This document shows, one piece after another, positions 8,129 through 17,883 of a stretch of DNA of 64,000 nucleotides; positions within the stretch are counted from its first letter, which is position 1; the number at the start of each line of letters is the position of its first letter. Under the pieces are notes generated by a model that was not told where the DNA came from, did not search any database, and saw only the letters and a program-made list of their open reading frames with translations. The position numbers were made by a program, and so were the translations under genes. The stretch comes from Microbulbifer sp. TB1203 (GTDB lineage Bacteria > Pseudomonadota > Gammaproteobacteria > Pseudomonadales > Cellvibrionaceae): assembly GCF_030997045.1 (NCBI RefSeq), contig NZ_CP116899.1:3310001-3374000 (forward strand). Direction: 5' to 3'.

Positions 8129-10807
8129 TTAGCTAACTTGGTAACTAAAATCACCTTCTTCAGTGGCGCTCACATGAATGGCCGCAACTTCCTCTCCTTT
8201 GGCCATTTTGCCCAGACACTCACTAGCCAGCGACGGCAATAACGTCCGGTTCAAAATCACCTCTATATTCCGCGCCCCAGTATCGGACTCCTGGCACCGC
8301 GCGACGATATTGATCAGCACATCATCGTCATAGCTGAAACTGGCTCCATAGTGTTCCTTAACCCGCTTTTCAATACGGCGCATATTGATCTTGCAGATTT
8401 CCACCATATCCTCGTCATCCAGCGGATAATAAGCGATCACGTTGGCACGACCGAGGAAGGCAGGTTTGAATTTCTTTAGCAGGTGGGGACGGATATTGTC
8501 CAGCAGAACGTCTGGTTCCGGCTTTTCCTCCACTTGACTGAAGATTGCACGGATAGCATCCTCTCCAGCATTGGAGGTCATGATAATAACCGTGTTCTTG
8601 AAGTCGATATCGCGCCCTTCTCCATCTTTTATGGTTCCCTTGTCGAAAAGGTTGTAGAAGATATCCTGGACGCCCGGGTGCGCTTTTTCTATTTCATCCA
8701 GCAGAATTACCGAGTAGGGTTTGCGGCGAGCCGCCTCGGTCAATACGCCGCCCTCTCCGTAGCCGACATAGCCCGGAGGCGAACCCAGTAACATGGAAAC
8801 CTTATGCTCCTCCTTGAATTCGGCCATACTAATGGTGGTGATATTCTGTTCGCCGCCAAATAACTCATCAGCCAGGGCCAAAGCTGTTTCAGTTTTTCCG
8901 ACACCGCTGGTTCCGCAGAACATAAACACGCCCACCGGTTTGCGCGGGTCTGTCAGGCCGGCACGTGACGTACGAATCGCCTGTGCGACAGCTTCAAGGA
9001 CATGGGGCTGCCCGATAACCCGCCGCTCGAGGCGCTCGGCCAGGGTTTGTACCGCGATTATTTCATCACTGACCATTTTGCCAACCGGGATGCCGGTCCA
9101 GTTGGCTACCACTTCGGCAATGGCCTGTTCATCCACAGCCGGCTGCATCAGCGGAGTATCGCCCTGTACCTCTTGGAGCTGCGCATAAAGCGATTGTAAC
9201 TGCTGCTTGAGATCGGCCATGGTGGCGGCGTCCAGGGTGTTCTCTTCGTCCTGTTGCCGCGGGGCCTGCTGTTGTTGAAAAAGGTCATCGATTTGATCCC
9301 GCAGTTTGTGGATCTGTACGGTCAGCTCCTGTTCCTGCTGATGCTGAGCCTGCAACCTATTCAGGCGTTCTTCGGCCTCCGCCTGCTGTTCAGATAAAAT
9401 TTGCAGCTGCTCTTCATGTTCACCACTGGCAGCATTTTCGCGTTGCAGTTTCTGTATAGTGGTTTTAGCGCGCTCAATTATCCGCCTGGCGTCTTCAATC
9501 GCCCCGGGGGTTGCCGACTGGCCAAGAGCGACACGGGCACAGGCGGTGTCCAGCAGACTGACGGACTTATCCGGCAATTGGCGTCCCGGAATATACCGGT
9601 GGGATAACTTCACGGACGCAACAATGGCCTCGTCTAGGATACGCACGCGGTGATGCTCCTCCAGTGAAGTGGCTATACCGCGCATCATGTCGATGGCTTT
9701 CTCTTCACTGGGTTCCTCAACCTTCACCACCTGAAACCGCCGGGTGAGCGCCGGATCACGTTCGAAATATTTTTTGTACTCCGCCCAGGTGGTCGCGGCA
9801 ATAGTGCGCAGTTCGCCGCGGGCCAGTGCAGGCTTCAACAGGTTGGCGGCATCCCCCTGCCCCTCTTTACCCCCGGCACCGATCATGGTGTGCGCCTCAT
9901 CGATAAACAGGATGATAGGCGTTGCCGAGGCCCGCACTTCCTCGATAACGGACTTGAGGCGGTTTTCAAACTCCCCCTTTACACTGGCACCGGCCTGGAG
10001 CAGCCCGAGGTCCAGGGTGCGCACGGCGACGCCTTTCAGCGGGTCCGGCACGTCGCCGGTGGCGATACGCAGGGCAAACCCCTCGACCACCGCGGTTTTA
10101 CCCACACCGGCCTCGCCGGTAAGGATCGGGTTGTTTTGCCGGCGGCGGGTCAGGATATCGATACACTGTCGTATTTCCTCATCCCGCCCCAAAACCGGGT
10201 CTATCTCCCCTTTCTGGGCGCGCTCGGTGAGATTGATGGTGTATTTATCCAGGGACGGCGCCTTACTCGCGGCGGCTACCACCGCCGCTGCCCCTTCATC
10301 TCCGTCGCCGCCACCGGTCATGTGGCTGGATTCGCCACTGCGACCAAACATTGCCCGGGCGGTCTCGCGGATGGATTCCGGTGCTATGGATTTCAGCTCG
10401 GGGCAGGACTCCAGCAACTGCCGGCGCGATGTTTCTTCCAGCAGCAATGCGGCCAGCAGGTGGCCGGAACTTATGGAGCGGTGCCCATAGTCGATGGATG
10501 CGAGCATCCAGGCATTTTTTGCGCCTTCGACTATCGTCGGCGAAAGCGCCGCCGGCCGACTGCTCCCCGATTTAAACCTCGCAATGGTTGTCGCCAGCTG
10601 CTTGGCGAGATTCGACGGGTTGACATCGTGCTTCTCCAGCAGGTGGTACAGGTCGGTGTCGGACTGATCCAGCAATTTCAATAGCCAGTGTTCCAGTTCC
10701 ACATTGTACTGGCTCTGGGCCAGACAGAGCCCCGCTGCCCCTTCCAGGGAATCGCGCATATGGGGGGTCATGGTATCCACGAGGCGCTTCAGGTCGATAT
10801 TGATCAT
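8129..10807 (-). CDS. clpV: ClpV / TssH, T6SS AAA+ ATPase that recycles the contracted sheath
   Basis: 892 codons from ATG 10807; an in-frame TTG at 10816 is too close to the AGGA site. The order is a Clp N-domain (about 1-150), AAA+ domain 1 with Walker A GEAGVGKT near residue 231 and FIDEAHTMIGAGG, a coiled-coil middle domain rich in Gln/Glu (about 450-560), and AAA+ domain 2 with GTSGVGKTETALAL and ILLDEIEKAHPGV. The linker between N-domain and AAA1 holds GGGDGDEGAAAVV, typical of ClpV rather than ClpB. It is the last gene of the long minus-strand T6SS operon, 27 bases after tssG. Confidence 0.97.
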   Translation of the reverse strand: MINIDLKRLVDTMTPHMRDSLEGAAGLCLAQSQYNVELEHWLLKLLDQSDTDLYHLLEKHDVNPSNLAKQLATTIARFKSGSSRPAALSPTIVEGAKNAWMLASIDYGHRSISSGHLLAALLLEETSRRQLLESCPELKSIAPESIRETARAMFGRSGESSHMTGGGDGDEGAAAVVAAASKAPSLDKYTINLTERAQKGEIDPVLGRDEEIRQCIDILTRRRQNNPILTGEAGVGKTAVVEGFALRIATGDVPDPLKGVAVRTLDLGLLQAGASVKGEFENRLKSVIEEVRASATPIILFIDEAHTMIGAGGKEGQGDAANLLKPALARGELRTIAATTWAEYKKYFERDPALTRRFQVVKVEEPSEEKAIDMMRGIATSLEEHHRVRILDEAIVASVKLSHRYIPGRQLPDKSVSLLDTACARVALGQSATPGAIEDARRIIERAKTTIQKLQRENAASGEHEEQLQILSEQQAEAEERLNRLQAQHQQEQELTVQIHKLRDQIDDLFQQQQAPRQQDEENTLDAATMADLKQQLQSLYAQLQEVQGDTPLMQPAVDEQAIAEVVANWTGIPVGKMVSDEIIAVQTLAERLERRVIGQPHVLEAVAQAIRTSRAGLTDPRKPVGVFMFCGTSGVGKTETALALADELFGGEQNITTISMAEFKEEHKVSMLLGSPPGYVGYGEGGVLTEAARRKPYSVILLDEIEKAHPGVQDIFYNLFDKGTIKDGEGRDIDFKNTVIIMTSNAGEDAIRAIFSQVEEKPEPDVLLDNIRPHLLKKFKPAFLGRANVIAYYPLDDEDMVEICKINMRRIEKRVKEHYGASFSYDDDVLINIVARCQESDTGARNIEVILNRTLLPSLASECLGKMAKGEEVAAIHVSATEEGDFSYQVS

Positions 10808-10834
10808 ATTATTCAAAGTTCCTTTTAGGGATTA

Positions 10835-11965
10835 TCAGGCTGCGGGCAGTGCTTCATCGGGAGAAACCCGGTCCGCACTCAGTGCGATCTCCACCCGCTG
10901 GTCATATTGGTGTTCACTGGACATATGGGTATTCCAGCCCAACAGCGGCTGGACGTCGGGTTCATCAATCAACTGCACCGGCACTACCTGTCCGGTAAAC
11001 AGGGTTACAGAGATCTCGAAATCCATTTCCACGCCGGCGCTGAACTGAATAAAAGACTTGAGCGCTTCCAGCTTGTCACTGCCTGGTGCTATGGTCATGA
11101 ACTGGTCGTACGCCATTGGTTCAACCACGACGCGAAACTTATTCTGTGCCTGGAAGCACATGGTGCCCAGCACAGTGTTGACCCCCAGGCAATTATTCAC
11201 CCCCTGGGGATATTCCGGCCCCGGCAGTCGACAGAGCACATCTTCCGGCAATTCGTCCCATTGCCCCCGGAACTGCTCAATATTGACGTTCAGGCCGAAG
11301 TGATGGCGGATCATACTAGCCAGGGCGGCCGCGGAGCACTGTTGCCTGCCCAGGTGTCCCGCCATGCCAAACAAGGCTTCGTCCGGCAGCGGCATTCGGT
11401 AACGCATTTCACTGGTACCGAGCCCGGAGAGCGATGCCAGTGCGTGGCTGAACAGATCCAGCTCACGTTCCTTGCGAAGGTGCTGTCGCTCGTAATTGAC
11501 CGGCAGCTGGTATTTGTGCCAAGCCTGGTAGAACAGTGAGACGTGGCGATGGTTAAACATATCCAGGAAGTCGCGCAGCGCGGTGTTTTTCTCCCGCAAC
11601 TCCCTGAGAACCAGCTCAGTCAGGTAGTAAGGCATTACACCCTGGCTGCCGATCAGGCCGGTGAACCCGACATCCATCTTCCACTGCCTGATTTCATCAT
11701 CGGCCTGCCCGGTACCGCGGCTTTGATGCTGCTCCAGGCGCAGAATATCGGAGCCGATAAATGACAGGTTCGACTGCGCGCTAAAACGCACTACCTCGCG
11801 CGATGGCGGGGAGGAGCCGGCAATCGGTTCCCCGGCGTAACCGTCTCCCCCCAGTACCGCCGCATGCTCAAGGAGCCTGACCGCCTGAAAGAAGTCGAAG
11901 CAATAGGGCTCGCGGCGCAGGCGCTCTATTACAGTAAAGCTTTGTCGCCGGCGCGAGGTGGCCAT
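10835..11965 (-). CDS. tssG: TssG, T6SS baseplate protein
   Basis: 376 codons from ATG 11965 (MATSRRRQSF), overlapping the end of tssF by 37 bases. The open frame reaches further upstream to 12133, but only inside tssF. Family signs are RREPYCFDFFQAVRLLE at the N-terminus, the RFSAQSNLSF segment, TELVLRELREKNTALRDFLDMFNHR near residue 135, and CLPG-like CRLPGPEYPQG near residue 252. TssG joins TssF, TssE and TssK in the baseplate wedge. The length is normal. Confidence 0.95.
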   Translation of the reverse strand: MATSRRRQSFTVIERLRREPYCFDFFQAVRLLEHAAVLGGDGYAGEPIAGSSPPSREVVRFSAQSNLSFIGSDILRLEQHQSRGTGQADDEIRQWKMDVGFTGLIGSQGVMPYYLTELVLRELREKNTALRDFLDMFNHRHVSLFYQAWHKYQLPVNYERQHLRKERELDLFSHALASLSGLGTSEMRYRMPLPDEALFGMAGHLGRQQCSAAALASMIRHHFGLNVNIEQFRGQWDELPEDVLCRLPGPEYPQGVNNCLGVNTVLGTMCFQAQNKFRVVVEPMAYDQFMTIAPGSDKLEALKSFIQFSAGVEMDFEISVTLFTGQVVPVQLIDEPDVQPLLGWNTHMSSEHQYDQRVEIALSADRVSPDEALPAA

Positions 11966-13758
11966 CGCTTCAGTTCTCCATCTCTGCCACTCAGTGTGGC
12001 AATCAGTCGGGTAAAGGAATTCAGTGAGCAATAGAGGCCGAGAAAGCGCTCTATAATGCTGGCAAATAACAGCGGGCTGGTGCCGGACAACATCATGGAA
12101 TCCAGTTCGATCTCCACCTCTGTTCCCCGGCACAATACTACGCTCTGATCTATCTGTATCGGCGCGGTGATCGGCCTCGTATTTACCTTCAACAGCGATT
12201 CGATCAGGTTTCTGGTGCTGGCCGAATCGCGGAAATCATAGAGCCTTAAAATCTCCTTAAGCGCGTCACAGCCACCCGAACCGGAAAGGGACAGGTGGTT
12301 GAGGTTGAGATGTGAAATCAACCGCCAGTATCCCCGCTCGCGGTGCGGCGGTCTCAAGGTCGCCGTAGGAGATATCACACTGCTGACTCTGCTTGCCGGC
12401 GCATCGCCGTCGACCACTTCCAGGTAAGGCTGTGAATTGCCACTGGGCAGCTTTTTCGGCAGGTTGCGGTTGCAACAGGTCAGCTTCAGGTCCAGCGTCT
12501 GATCGCTGATACGATGTGGATTGAAATCCAGGTCCACCAGGCATATATCCAATTCCGTCGCCTGCTCATTGCGGTGCTCGCCCTCTATTACGTCGCGGCG
12601 GCGAACATACCAGAATGCCGATTGCCGGGCGTGATGGCGGCTGTGCTGAATGCCGTAGAAAGGACGATACGGGGTGGTTTTGCCGCTGCCATCCGTTGCA
12701 CCAACGGCGTCGATCGAATAGACCTCAAGGCCGTCACTTCGACGCGCATCGGGCACCACGTGATAGCTGTATTCGGTATGGCTAAGCGGTATCGGGTCCG
12801 CCGTTTGTGGAAACAGATTGACAACCGGCGTACAGCCCAGCGCAAACATGCTGGCAGCAATCTGCTTTTCCAGTTCGTCGTGGTTTTCCGACAAGTAGAA
12901 ATACAGATTGAGTGTATCGCCGTAACTGTCATTAATGGCTTCCTGGAGATTGCAGATATCGATAAAGAGAAACTTCTCCGGGAACGCGAAGTACTCTGTA
13001 AGCAGGCGATAGCCGATAAATGCCGTGTCCGGGTATGGCAGGAGGCCCTGGTCCGGTTCCAGCCCGACCTGTTGTATGGCGTCCGGCTCCATAAAAGTGG
13101 GTTTTGGATCGGTTTCACCGCTGGCCACCACCAGCTTTACACAACGGCTGAGCAGCAGATCGTACAGTGCGTAGACGTGGCTGGGCTGTCCCCGAAGAAA
13201 GAAGCGCAATTTCCCCGGCTGTATTTCAGAGAAGCTCAGATCCTGGCTGAGGGTTTTCAGAGACAGTTTGAGTACCGCATTCGCCCCCTGGATCTCATTG
13301 CACCCGGGCGCGATAAAAGGGCGCGGCATCAGGCTGGCATTGGCCACCTGGAAAGGACAAATATCGACCGGGTAGCGGCTGGTAAAGCGGCAAGTCTGCC
13401 CGTTAAAGCTGTCGGTTTCCAGCAGGGTATCGGCATCTACACGGGTAATCGCATCCAGGTCCGGTTCCGGCTCGAACTGCACAATGGCACAGGACGGAAT
13501 CGGCCTCAGGTAATGGGGATATAAGGTCTCCAGCATTGCATCGGTAAGCTCGGGAAAATCGTCGCTCAGCTTCTGCTGGACACGCGCATTCATATAGGCG
13601 AAACCCGACAGCAGGCGGCCTACCAGGGGGTCGTCCACGGTATCGGTATCCAGTTGCAGCCTGGAGGCTGCGGCCGGATGTATTTTGGTGAACTCGGAAG
13701 CCGTCTGCTGGATAAACGCCAGTTCCCGCTCGTAGAGATCAATCAGCTTTTCACTCAT
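11929..13758 (-). CDS. tssF: TssF, T6SS baseplate protein
   Basis: 609 codons. The start overlaps the tssE stop by one base (TAATG), indicating translational coupling. The N-terminus carries the strong TssF signature: YERELAFIQQTASEFTKIHP, then DPLVGRLLSGFAYMNARVQ, and LYPHYLRPIPSCAIVQF near residue 90. The middle includes SQPYLEVVDGDAPASRVS, and the C-terminus has the EIELDSMMLSGTSPLLFASI-like end. It forms the main wedge subunit around the VgrG hub. Length is normal for the family. Confidence 0.96.
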   Translation of the reverse strand: MSEKLIDLYERELAFIQQTASEFTKIHPAAASRLQLDTDTVDDPLVGRLLSGFAYMNARVQQKLSDDFPELTDAMLETLYPHYLRPIPSCAIVQFEPEPDLDAITRVDADTLLETDSFNGQTCRFTSRYPVDICPFQVANASLMPRPFIAPGCNEIQGANAVLKLSLKTLSQDLSFSEIQPGKLRFFLRGQPSHVYALYDLLLSRCVKLVVASGETDPKPTFMEPDAIQQVGLEPDQGLLPYPDTAFIGYRLLTEYFAFPEKFLFIDICNLQEAINDSYGDTLNLYFYLSENHDELEKQIAASMFALGCTPVVNLFPQTADPIPLSHTEYSYHVVPDARRSDGLEVYSIDAVGATDGSGKTTPYRPFYGIQHSRHHARQSAFWYVRRRDVIEGEHRNEQATELDICLVDLDFNPHRISDQTLDLKLTCCNRNLPKKLPSGNSQPYLEVVDGDAPASRVSSVISPTATLRPPHRERGYWRLISHLNLNHLSLSGSGGCDALKEILRLYDFRDSASTRNLIESLLKVNTRPITAPIQIDQSVVLCRGTEVEIELDSMMLSGTSPLLFASIIERFLGLYCSLNSFTRLIATLSGRDGELKRWPPRAGDKALL

Positions 13759-14231
13759 TACATAATCTCCGATACATCGACCAGCTGAGTTACCGGATTC
13801 AAAGCGGAATCGAACACTATGACCTCCGATGCGGGGTTGACATGCAGAACCGCCTCGACACGAAAGCGTATACTGGGGTCCTCGACATCCATCTTGTCCT
13901 GGCTCGTCACTTTTACCGAGCGGATTCTGGGCTCGAAATCCAGTATCGTTCTCTCGATTTCCCGGCAGAACCGCTTCCGGCTGTCCATCGAGGAAAGATT
14001 GATTGTCGACAGGTCCGGCAGGCCGAAATTGATATTGGAATTACTGAGATGGGTATGAGTTTCCGGAGCGGATAAACAGCGATAGCGTGTATTGAACAGG
14101 TACTCCAGATCCCTCCGGACGCCCTCCCGAAGCTGCTTCAGTACCTGATGCGGCTGGTGCAGGTCCATATTGCGGGACGATTCCAACAGCCTGTCGAGAA
14201 CCGGGGCCAGAAGGCGCTTATCTTTTCGCAT
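13758..14231 (-). CDS. tssE: TssE, gp25-like T6SS baseplate protein
   Basis: 157 codons from ATG, with AAGGG about 10 bases upstream. The protein has the gp25-like layout: LDRLLESSRN at the N-terminus, a REGVRRDLEYLFNTRYRCLS segment (about 35-55), INFGLPDLSTINLSS, and an IERTILDFEPRIRSVKV segment that matches the conserved EPRL motif region (here EPRI). It sits between tssC2 and tssF and contributes to sheath initiation at the baseplate. Confidence 0.95.
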   Translation of the reverse strand: MRKDKRLLAPVLDRLLESSRNMDLHQPHQVLKQLREGVRRDLEYLFNTRYRCLSAPETHTHLSNSNINFGLPDLSTINLSSMDSRKRFCREIERTILDFEPRIRSVKVTSQDKMDVEDPSIRFRVEAVLHVNPASEVIVFDSALNPVTQLVDVSEIM

Positions 14232-14248
14232 AATAATTTGGGCCCTTG

Positions 14249-15766
14249 TTATCGTATCGTGCCTACGCCGATCTGAGCCAGAGCGGTGGTAAGTTTCAAT
14301 TCGGAAACCAAATGGTCAACGGTGTAGTGACTTTTCAGGTGAATCACACTCTGATAACTGCCAGCTTTTCCCGGCTCGTCCACCACCCGCACCCGGGCCT
14401 CTCTGAGAGGGTAGCGGGCCAACATCTCCCAGGACAGGTCATCGCGCCCGGTGGTGTAGCGGTCCAGCCATTTCTGCAACTGGCGCTCGCAGTCCTGGGC
14501 GTTCATATAGGCACCCACTTTGTCCCTGATCATCACCTTGATGTAGTGGGCAAATCTCGATGCGCAGAGAATCTGCTGCAGCATGGCGCTGATACGCGCA
14601 TTGGCGGTGGCGGACTTGGTGGTGTACTGCTTGGGCCGCTGTAATGACGGAACACTGTTGAATGCACTGTACGCGGTATCGTAACAGTGGCACAGACAGG
14701 AGAATCCCAGCTCACTCAAGTCCCGCTCTACAAAATCCGTCACGAGGATAGAGGTGGACATGCGGACCATATTCGAAGTTGTATCCGGCTTGTACGAGAC
14801 CACCGGCAGTTGGGATACCAGGCCGCCCCCCAGATGATCCCTGGCAACGCCCCGGATGTGCGAAAACCAGCCCACGTCATTGAACTCCCGAATCAACACC
14901 GCGCCCATTGCGAAACAGGCATTGCCCCAGAGATATTTCCGACTGTGGGATGCAGAGACCCGCTCTGCAAACCGCAGGCCGCCGTAACGGGAGAATTGAG
15001 TATTGTAGGGCTGGCGCAGAAGCACCTGTGGCAAGGTAACCGCCAGGAACCGGCTGTCCTCGAGATCCCTCAAGCCATTCCAGCGGATATACTCCTTTTG
15101 CCGGAACACTTCTGAAAAATCGATCGGCTTGGCAAGGTCATCGTAGTGATCCACACCGAACAGCTGCGGAGTAGCCGCACAGACAAACGGTGCAAAAGCC
15201 GCTGCCGAAGTATGGGCAATACCCTGCAAAGTAAAGACGTCGTCGTATGGGTGATCGGCGAAAGGGCGGTGGGATATGTAGTAATCGCCGAGAAGAAGAC
15301 CAAAGGGCTCTCCACCCGGGGTTCCGAATTCCTCATTGTAAATGAGATGAAAAAGGCCCGACTGATCAAAGTCCGGGGCCCGTTCCATATCCTTGCTGAG
15401 ATCCCTCCAGCTCACATCCAGCAACTTGATCTTGATGTTGTCGGAATGCGGGGTGTTGTGGACCAGCATTGATAGGCCGCGCCAGCTGGCTTCAAGCCTC
15501 TGGAAGCGCGAATGATGCAGGATGCTGTTGATCTGGTCGCAGATCAACTCGTCCAGTTCCGCTACCAAGCGGCTCAGCCACTGGCGAACGGTAAACTGTT
15601 CCGGCTGCGGGCAAGGATATATTTCCGACAGCCAATATTCGAAGGCGAACAGGTCATCCGGTTCCCGCAAAAACTTTTGCAAATCCGCCCCCTTACCAGT
15701 AAGCAACTGCGAAGGCAGCTCTATTCCGCAATCTCCGGAATTGTGATCGCTAGATGCAGCGGGCAA
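14249..15766 (-). CDS. TssC-family paralogue (second sheath large subunit, TssC2)
   Basis: 505 codons with a TTG start, supported by GGAG 7 bases upstream and no better in-frame start near. Homologous over its length to the canonical TssC encoded just upstream: FQRLEASWRGL near residue 90, YNEEFGTPGGEPFGLLLGDY, AAAFAPFV, KEYIRWNGLRDLEDSRFLAVTLP, and FAHYIKVMIRDKVGAYM near the end. The divergent N-terminus starts at an extra region with a GIELPSQLL motif. Two TssC genes in tandem are uncommon. It may replace TssC at a sheath end or cap the sheath; this role is inferred. Confidence 0.9.
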   Translation of the reverse strand: MPAASSDHNSGDCGIELPSQLLTGKGADLQKFLREPDDLFAFEYWLSEIYPCPQPEQFTVRQWLSRLVAELDELICDQINSILHHSRFQRLEASWRGLSMLVHNTPHSDNIKIKLLDVSWRDLSKDMERAPDFDQSGLFHLIYNEEFGTPGGEPFGLLLGDYYISHRPFADHPYDDVFTLQGIAHTSAAAFAPFVCAATPQLFGVDHYDDLAKPIDFSEVFRQKEYIRWNGLRDLEDSRFLAVTLPQVLLRQPYNTQFSRYGGLRFAERVSASHSRKYLWGNACFAMGAVLIREFNDVGWFSHIRGVARDHLGGGLVSQLPVVSYKPDTTSNMVRMSTSILVTDFVERDLSELGFSCLCHCYDTAYSAFNSVPSLQRPKQYTTKSATANARISAMLQQILCASRFAHYIKVMIRDKVGAYMNAQDCERQLQKWLDRYTTGRDDLSWEMLARYPLREARVRVVDEPGKAGSYQSVIHLKSHYTVDHLVSELKLTTALAQIGVGTIR

Positions 15767-15831
15767 GGCAGGACTCCCACGGATAATCTGTCAGTCGGAA
15801 AAGAGCGGCCCGCCGGGCGGGCCGCCATTTA

Positions 15832-17319
15832 TTACCCCGCTGTGGGGATATTGGCCACCATGCGCATGGAGGTGGTCAACTCCTCCATCTGCAGCCAGGG
15901 TTTAAGGTAGGCAACTGCACTGTAGCAGCCGGGCTGGCCCGGAATTTCCTTCACTTCCACTCTCGCTTCGGCCAGGGGGTACTTGGCTTTCATTTCCGCG
16001 CTGGCATCCGGGTTGGAGTTGGTGTACTGGGTGATCCACTTGTTCAGCCAGCGCTCACAGTCGCTCGCTTCCATGAAGGAACCTACTTTATCGCGCGCCA
16101 TAACCTTCAGGTAATGGGCAATCCGGGCCGTGGCCATCAGGTATGGCAGGCGGGCGGAGATAGCGGCGTTCGAGGTCGCATCCGGATCGTCGTAGGCCTT
16201 CGGCTTTTGGGTGCTCTGCGAGCCGAAGAAGACCGAGTAATCGGTATTCTTGTAATGGCACAGCGGCAGGAAGCCCTGGCTGCTGAGCTCCGCTTCGCGA
16301 CGGTCTGTAATACCGATTTCCGTCGGGCACTTCTGGTCCAGATCGCCGTCGTCGCTCTTGAAGATATGCGTCGGCAGTCCCTCTACCTTACCGCCACCCT
16401 CTGCACCGCGAATGGCTGTACACCAGGAATTCTCCGCAAATGCCCTGGTCATGGTAGTACCCATCACATAGGCGGCGTTCATCCAGCAGTACTGATCATG
16501 GTCGGCGGGGCGGGACACACCGGACTCATCCACGTCGAACTCTTCGAAATTGAAGGATTCAATCGGCTTGGTGTTGGCTCCGTAGGGCGTGCGCGCGAGA
16601 GTCCTGGGCATCACCAGGGTAACGAAGCGAGAGTCTTCGCTGTCCCGGAAACTGCGCCACTTGATGTATTCGCCGGACTCAAAAATCCCACCCAGGTCCC
16701 GGGGCTTGGACAGCTCGGTAAAATCGCTGAAACCGAACATTCCGGCTCCGGCAGCGGAGATAAAGGGGCAGAAACCGGCGGCGGCCACATTGGACATCTT
16801 GCTCAGCAGTTCGACATCCTCCGGGTGGCTGGTGAACTCGAAGTCGCCGATCATGCAGCCAAAAGGTTCACCACCCGCGGTACCAAACTCTTCTTCGTAG
16901 ACTTTCTTGAAAGTCTGGCTCTGGTCAAATTCAACGGCCTTGTCCAGGTCGCGGAACAGTTCCCGCTTGGTGATATTCAGCATGCGGATCTTCAGGGTCG
17001 CGCCGGTTTCGCTGTTCATCACCAGGTGATTGAGACCGCGCCACGAGCCCTCCAGCTTCTGGAATTTCTCGTCGTGCAGAATGGCCGAAAGCTGCTTGGA
17101 CATGGCCTCATCGATTGCCTGGACAGCCTTTGAGATCGTCTGGGTCAGGTTTCGGTCCCAGGTTACGGTGCCCTTCAGAACCTGCTCCGTCAGGTTGGAA
17201 ATCAGGTCCTTTGCTTCGTCCGGCGAGGTTTGCTTGGTCGCAGAAATGGCCTGGTCGAGCAGGCTGACCGACTGCTCTTCCGCTTCATTTTCTACTGCAT
17301 TTTCTGCTTCGGTGCTCAT
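15832..17319 (-). CDS. tssC: TssC, T6SS sheath large subunit
   Basis: 495 codons. Its ATG overlaps the tssB stop (ATGA) and has AAGGAG 9 bases upstream. Family landmarks are FQKLEGSWRGLNHLV near residue 85, EEEFGTAGGEPFGCMIGDFE, AAAGFCPFISAAGAGMFGF, KWRSFRDSEDSRFVTLVMPR, and AHYLKVMARDKVGSFM in the C-terminal part that contacts ClpV and neighbouring subunits. With TssB it forms the contractile sheath. This is the canonical copy; a divergent one follows it. Confidence 0.97.
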   Translation of the reverse strand: MSTEAENAVENEAEEQSVSLLDQAISATKQTSPDEAKDLISNLTEQVLKGTVTWDRNLTQTISKAVQAIDEAMSKQLSAILHDEKFQKLEGSWRGLNHLVMNSETGATLKIRMLNITKRELFRDLDKAVEFDQSQTFKKVYEEEFGTAGGEPFGCMIGDFEFTSHPEDVELLSKMSNVAAAGFCPFISAAGAGMFGFSDFTELSKPRDLGGIFESGEYIKWRSFRDSEDSRFVTLVMPRTLARTPYGANTKPIESFNFEEFDVDESGVSRPADHDQYCWMNAAYVMGTTMTRAFAENSWCTAIRGAEGGGKVEGLPTHIFKSDDGDLDQKCPTEIGITDRREAELSSQGFLPLCHYKNTDYSVFFGSQSTQKPKAYDDPDATSNAAISARLPYLMATARIAHYLKVMARDKVGSFMEASDCERWLNKWITQYTNSNPDASAEMKAKYPLAEARVEVKEIPGQPGCYSAVAYLKPWLQMEELTTSMRMVANIPTAG

Positions 17320-17837
17320 TCTGACTCTTCTCCTTTGTTTTCACCAAGGCCCAGCTGTTCAGAGATAGCGCCTACGTTTTCGGTGCTTTTCAGAATGTCT
17401 TCCAGAACCTTCTCGAGATCTTCCGATCGGTCCGCCTTGCTCAGCAGGTCGCGCAGTTTGCTGCGAGCCTCGAGCAGCTGCTTCAGCGGCTCTACCTGAT
17501 CGACTACTCTCTCCGGAGAGAAGTCGTCCATATGCCTGAAATCCAGGTCCACGGCCATCTTGCTTCCATCTCCGGAGAGGGTGTTTTCCACCTGGAGACT
17601 CAGCTTTGGATTGACCTTTGTCATTACGTCGTTGAAATTATCGCGGTCGATCTGGACAAATTTTCTCTCTTTGAGGGCTTTCCGGTTCTCGGCGTTGTCA
17701 CCGGAATAATCGCCCATCACACCGGTTACGAACGGCAGTTCCTTCTTGACTTCGGCGCCATTGGTTTCGACATCGTAGGTAATATGGACGCGCGGCTTAC
17801 GCACACGCTTCAGCTTGTTGTGGATGCTCTCGGACAT
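17316..17837 (-). CDS. tssB: TssB, T6SS sheath small subunit
   Basis: 173 codons with a good AAGGAG site. It has the signature RKPRVHITYDVETNGA near residue 12, ELPFVTGVMGDYSGDN around 35-50, FVQIDRDNFNDVM, and the DFRHMDDFSPERVVDQ motif near residue 100. The C-terminal helical end (LLSKADRSEDLEKVLEDIL) is typical. It is co-translated with tssC through an ATGA overlap, ensuring matched amounts of both sheath subunits. Confidence 0.97.
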   Translation of the reverse strand: MSESIHNKLKRVRKPRVHITYDVETNGAEVKKELPFVTGVMGDYSGDNAENRKALKERKFVQIDRDNFNDVMTKVNPKLSLQVENTLSGDGSKMAVDLDFRHMDDFSPERVVDQVEPLKQLLEARSKLRDLLSKADRSEDLEKVLEDILKSTENVGAISEQLGLGENKGEESE

Positions 17838-17883
17838 CTCTGATCTCCTTTCCTCGATTTAGGAAGTGTAAAAGTTTAATGTT

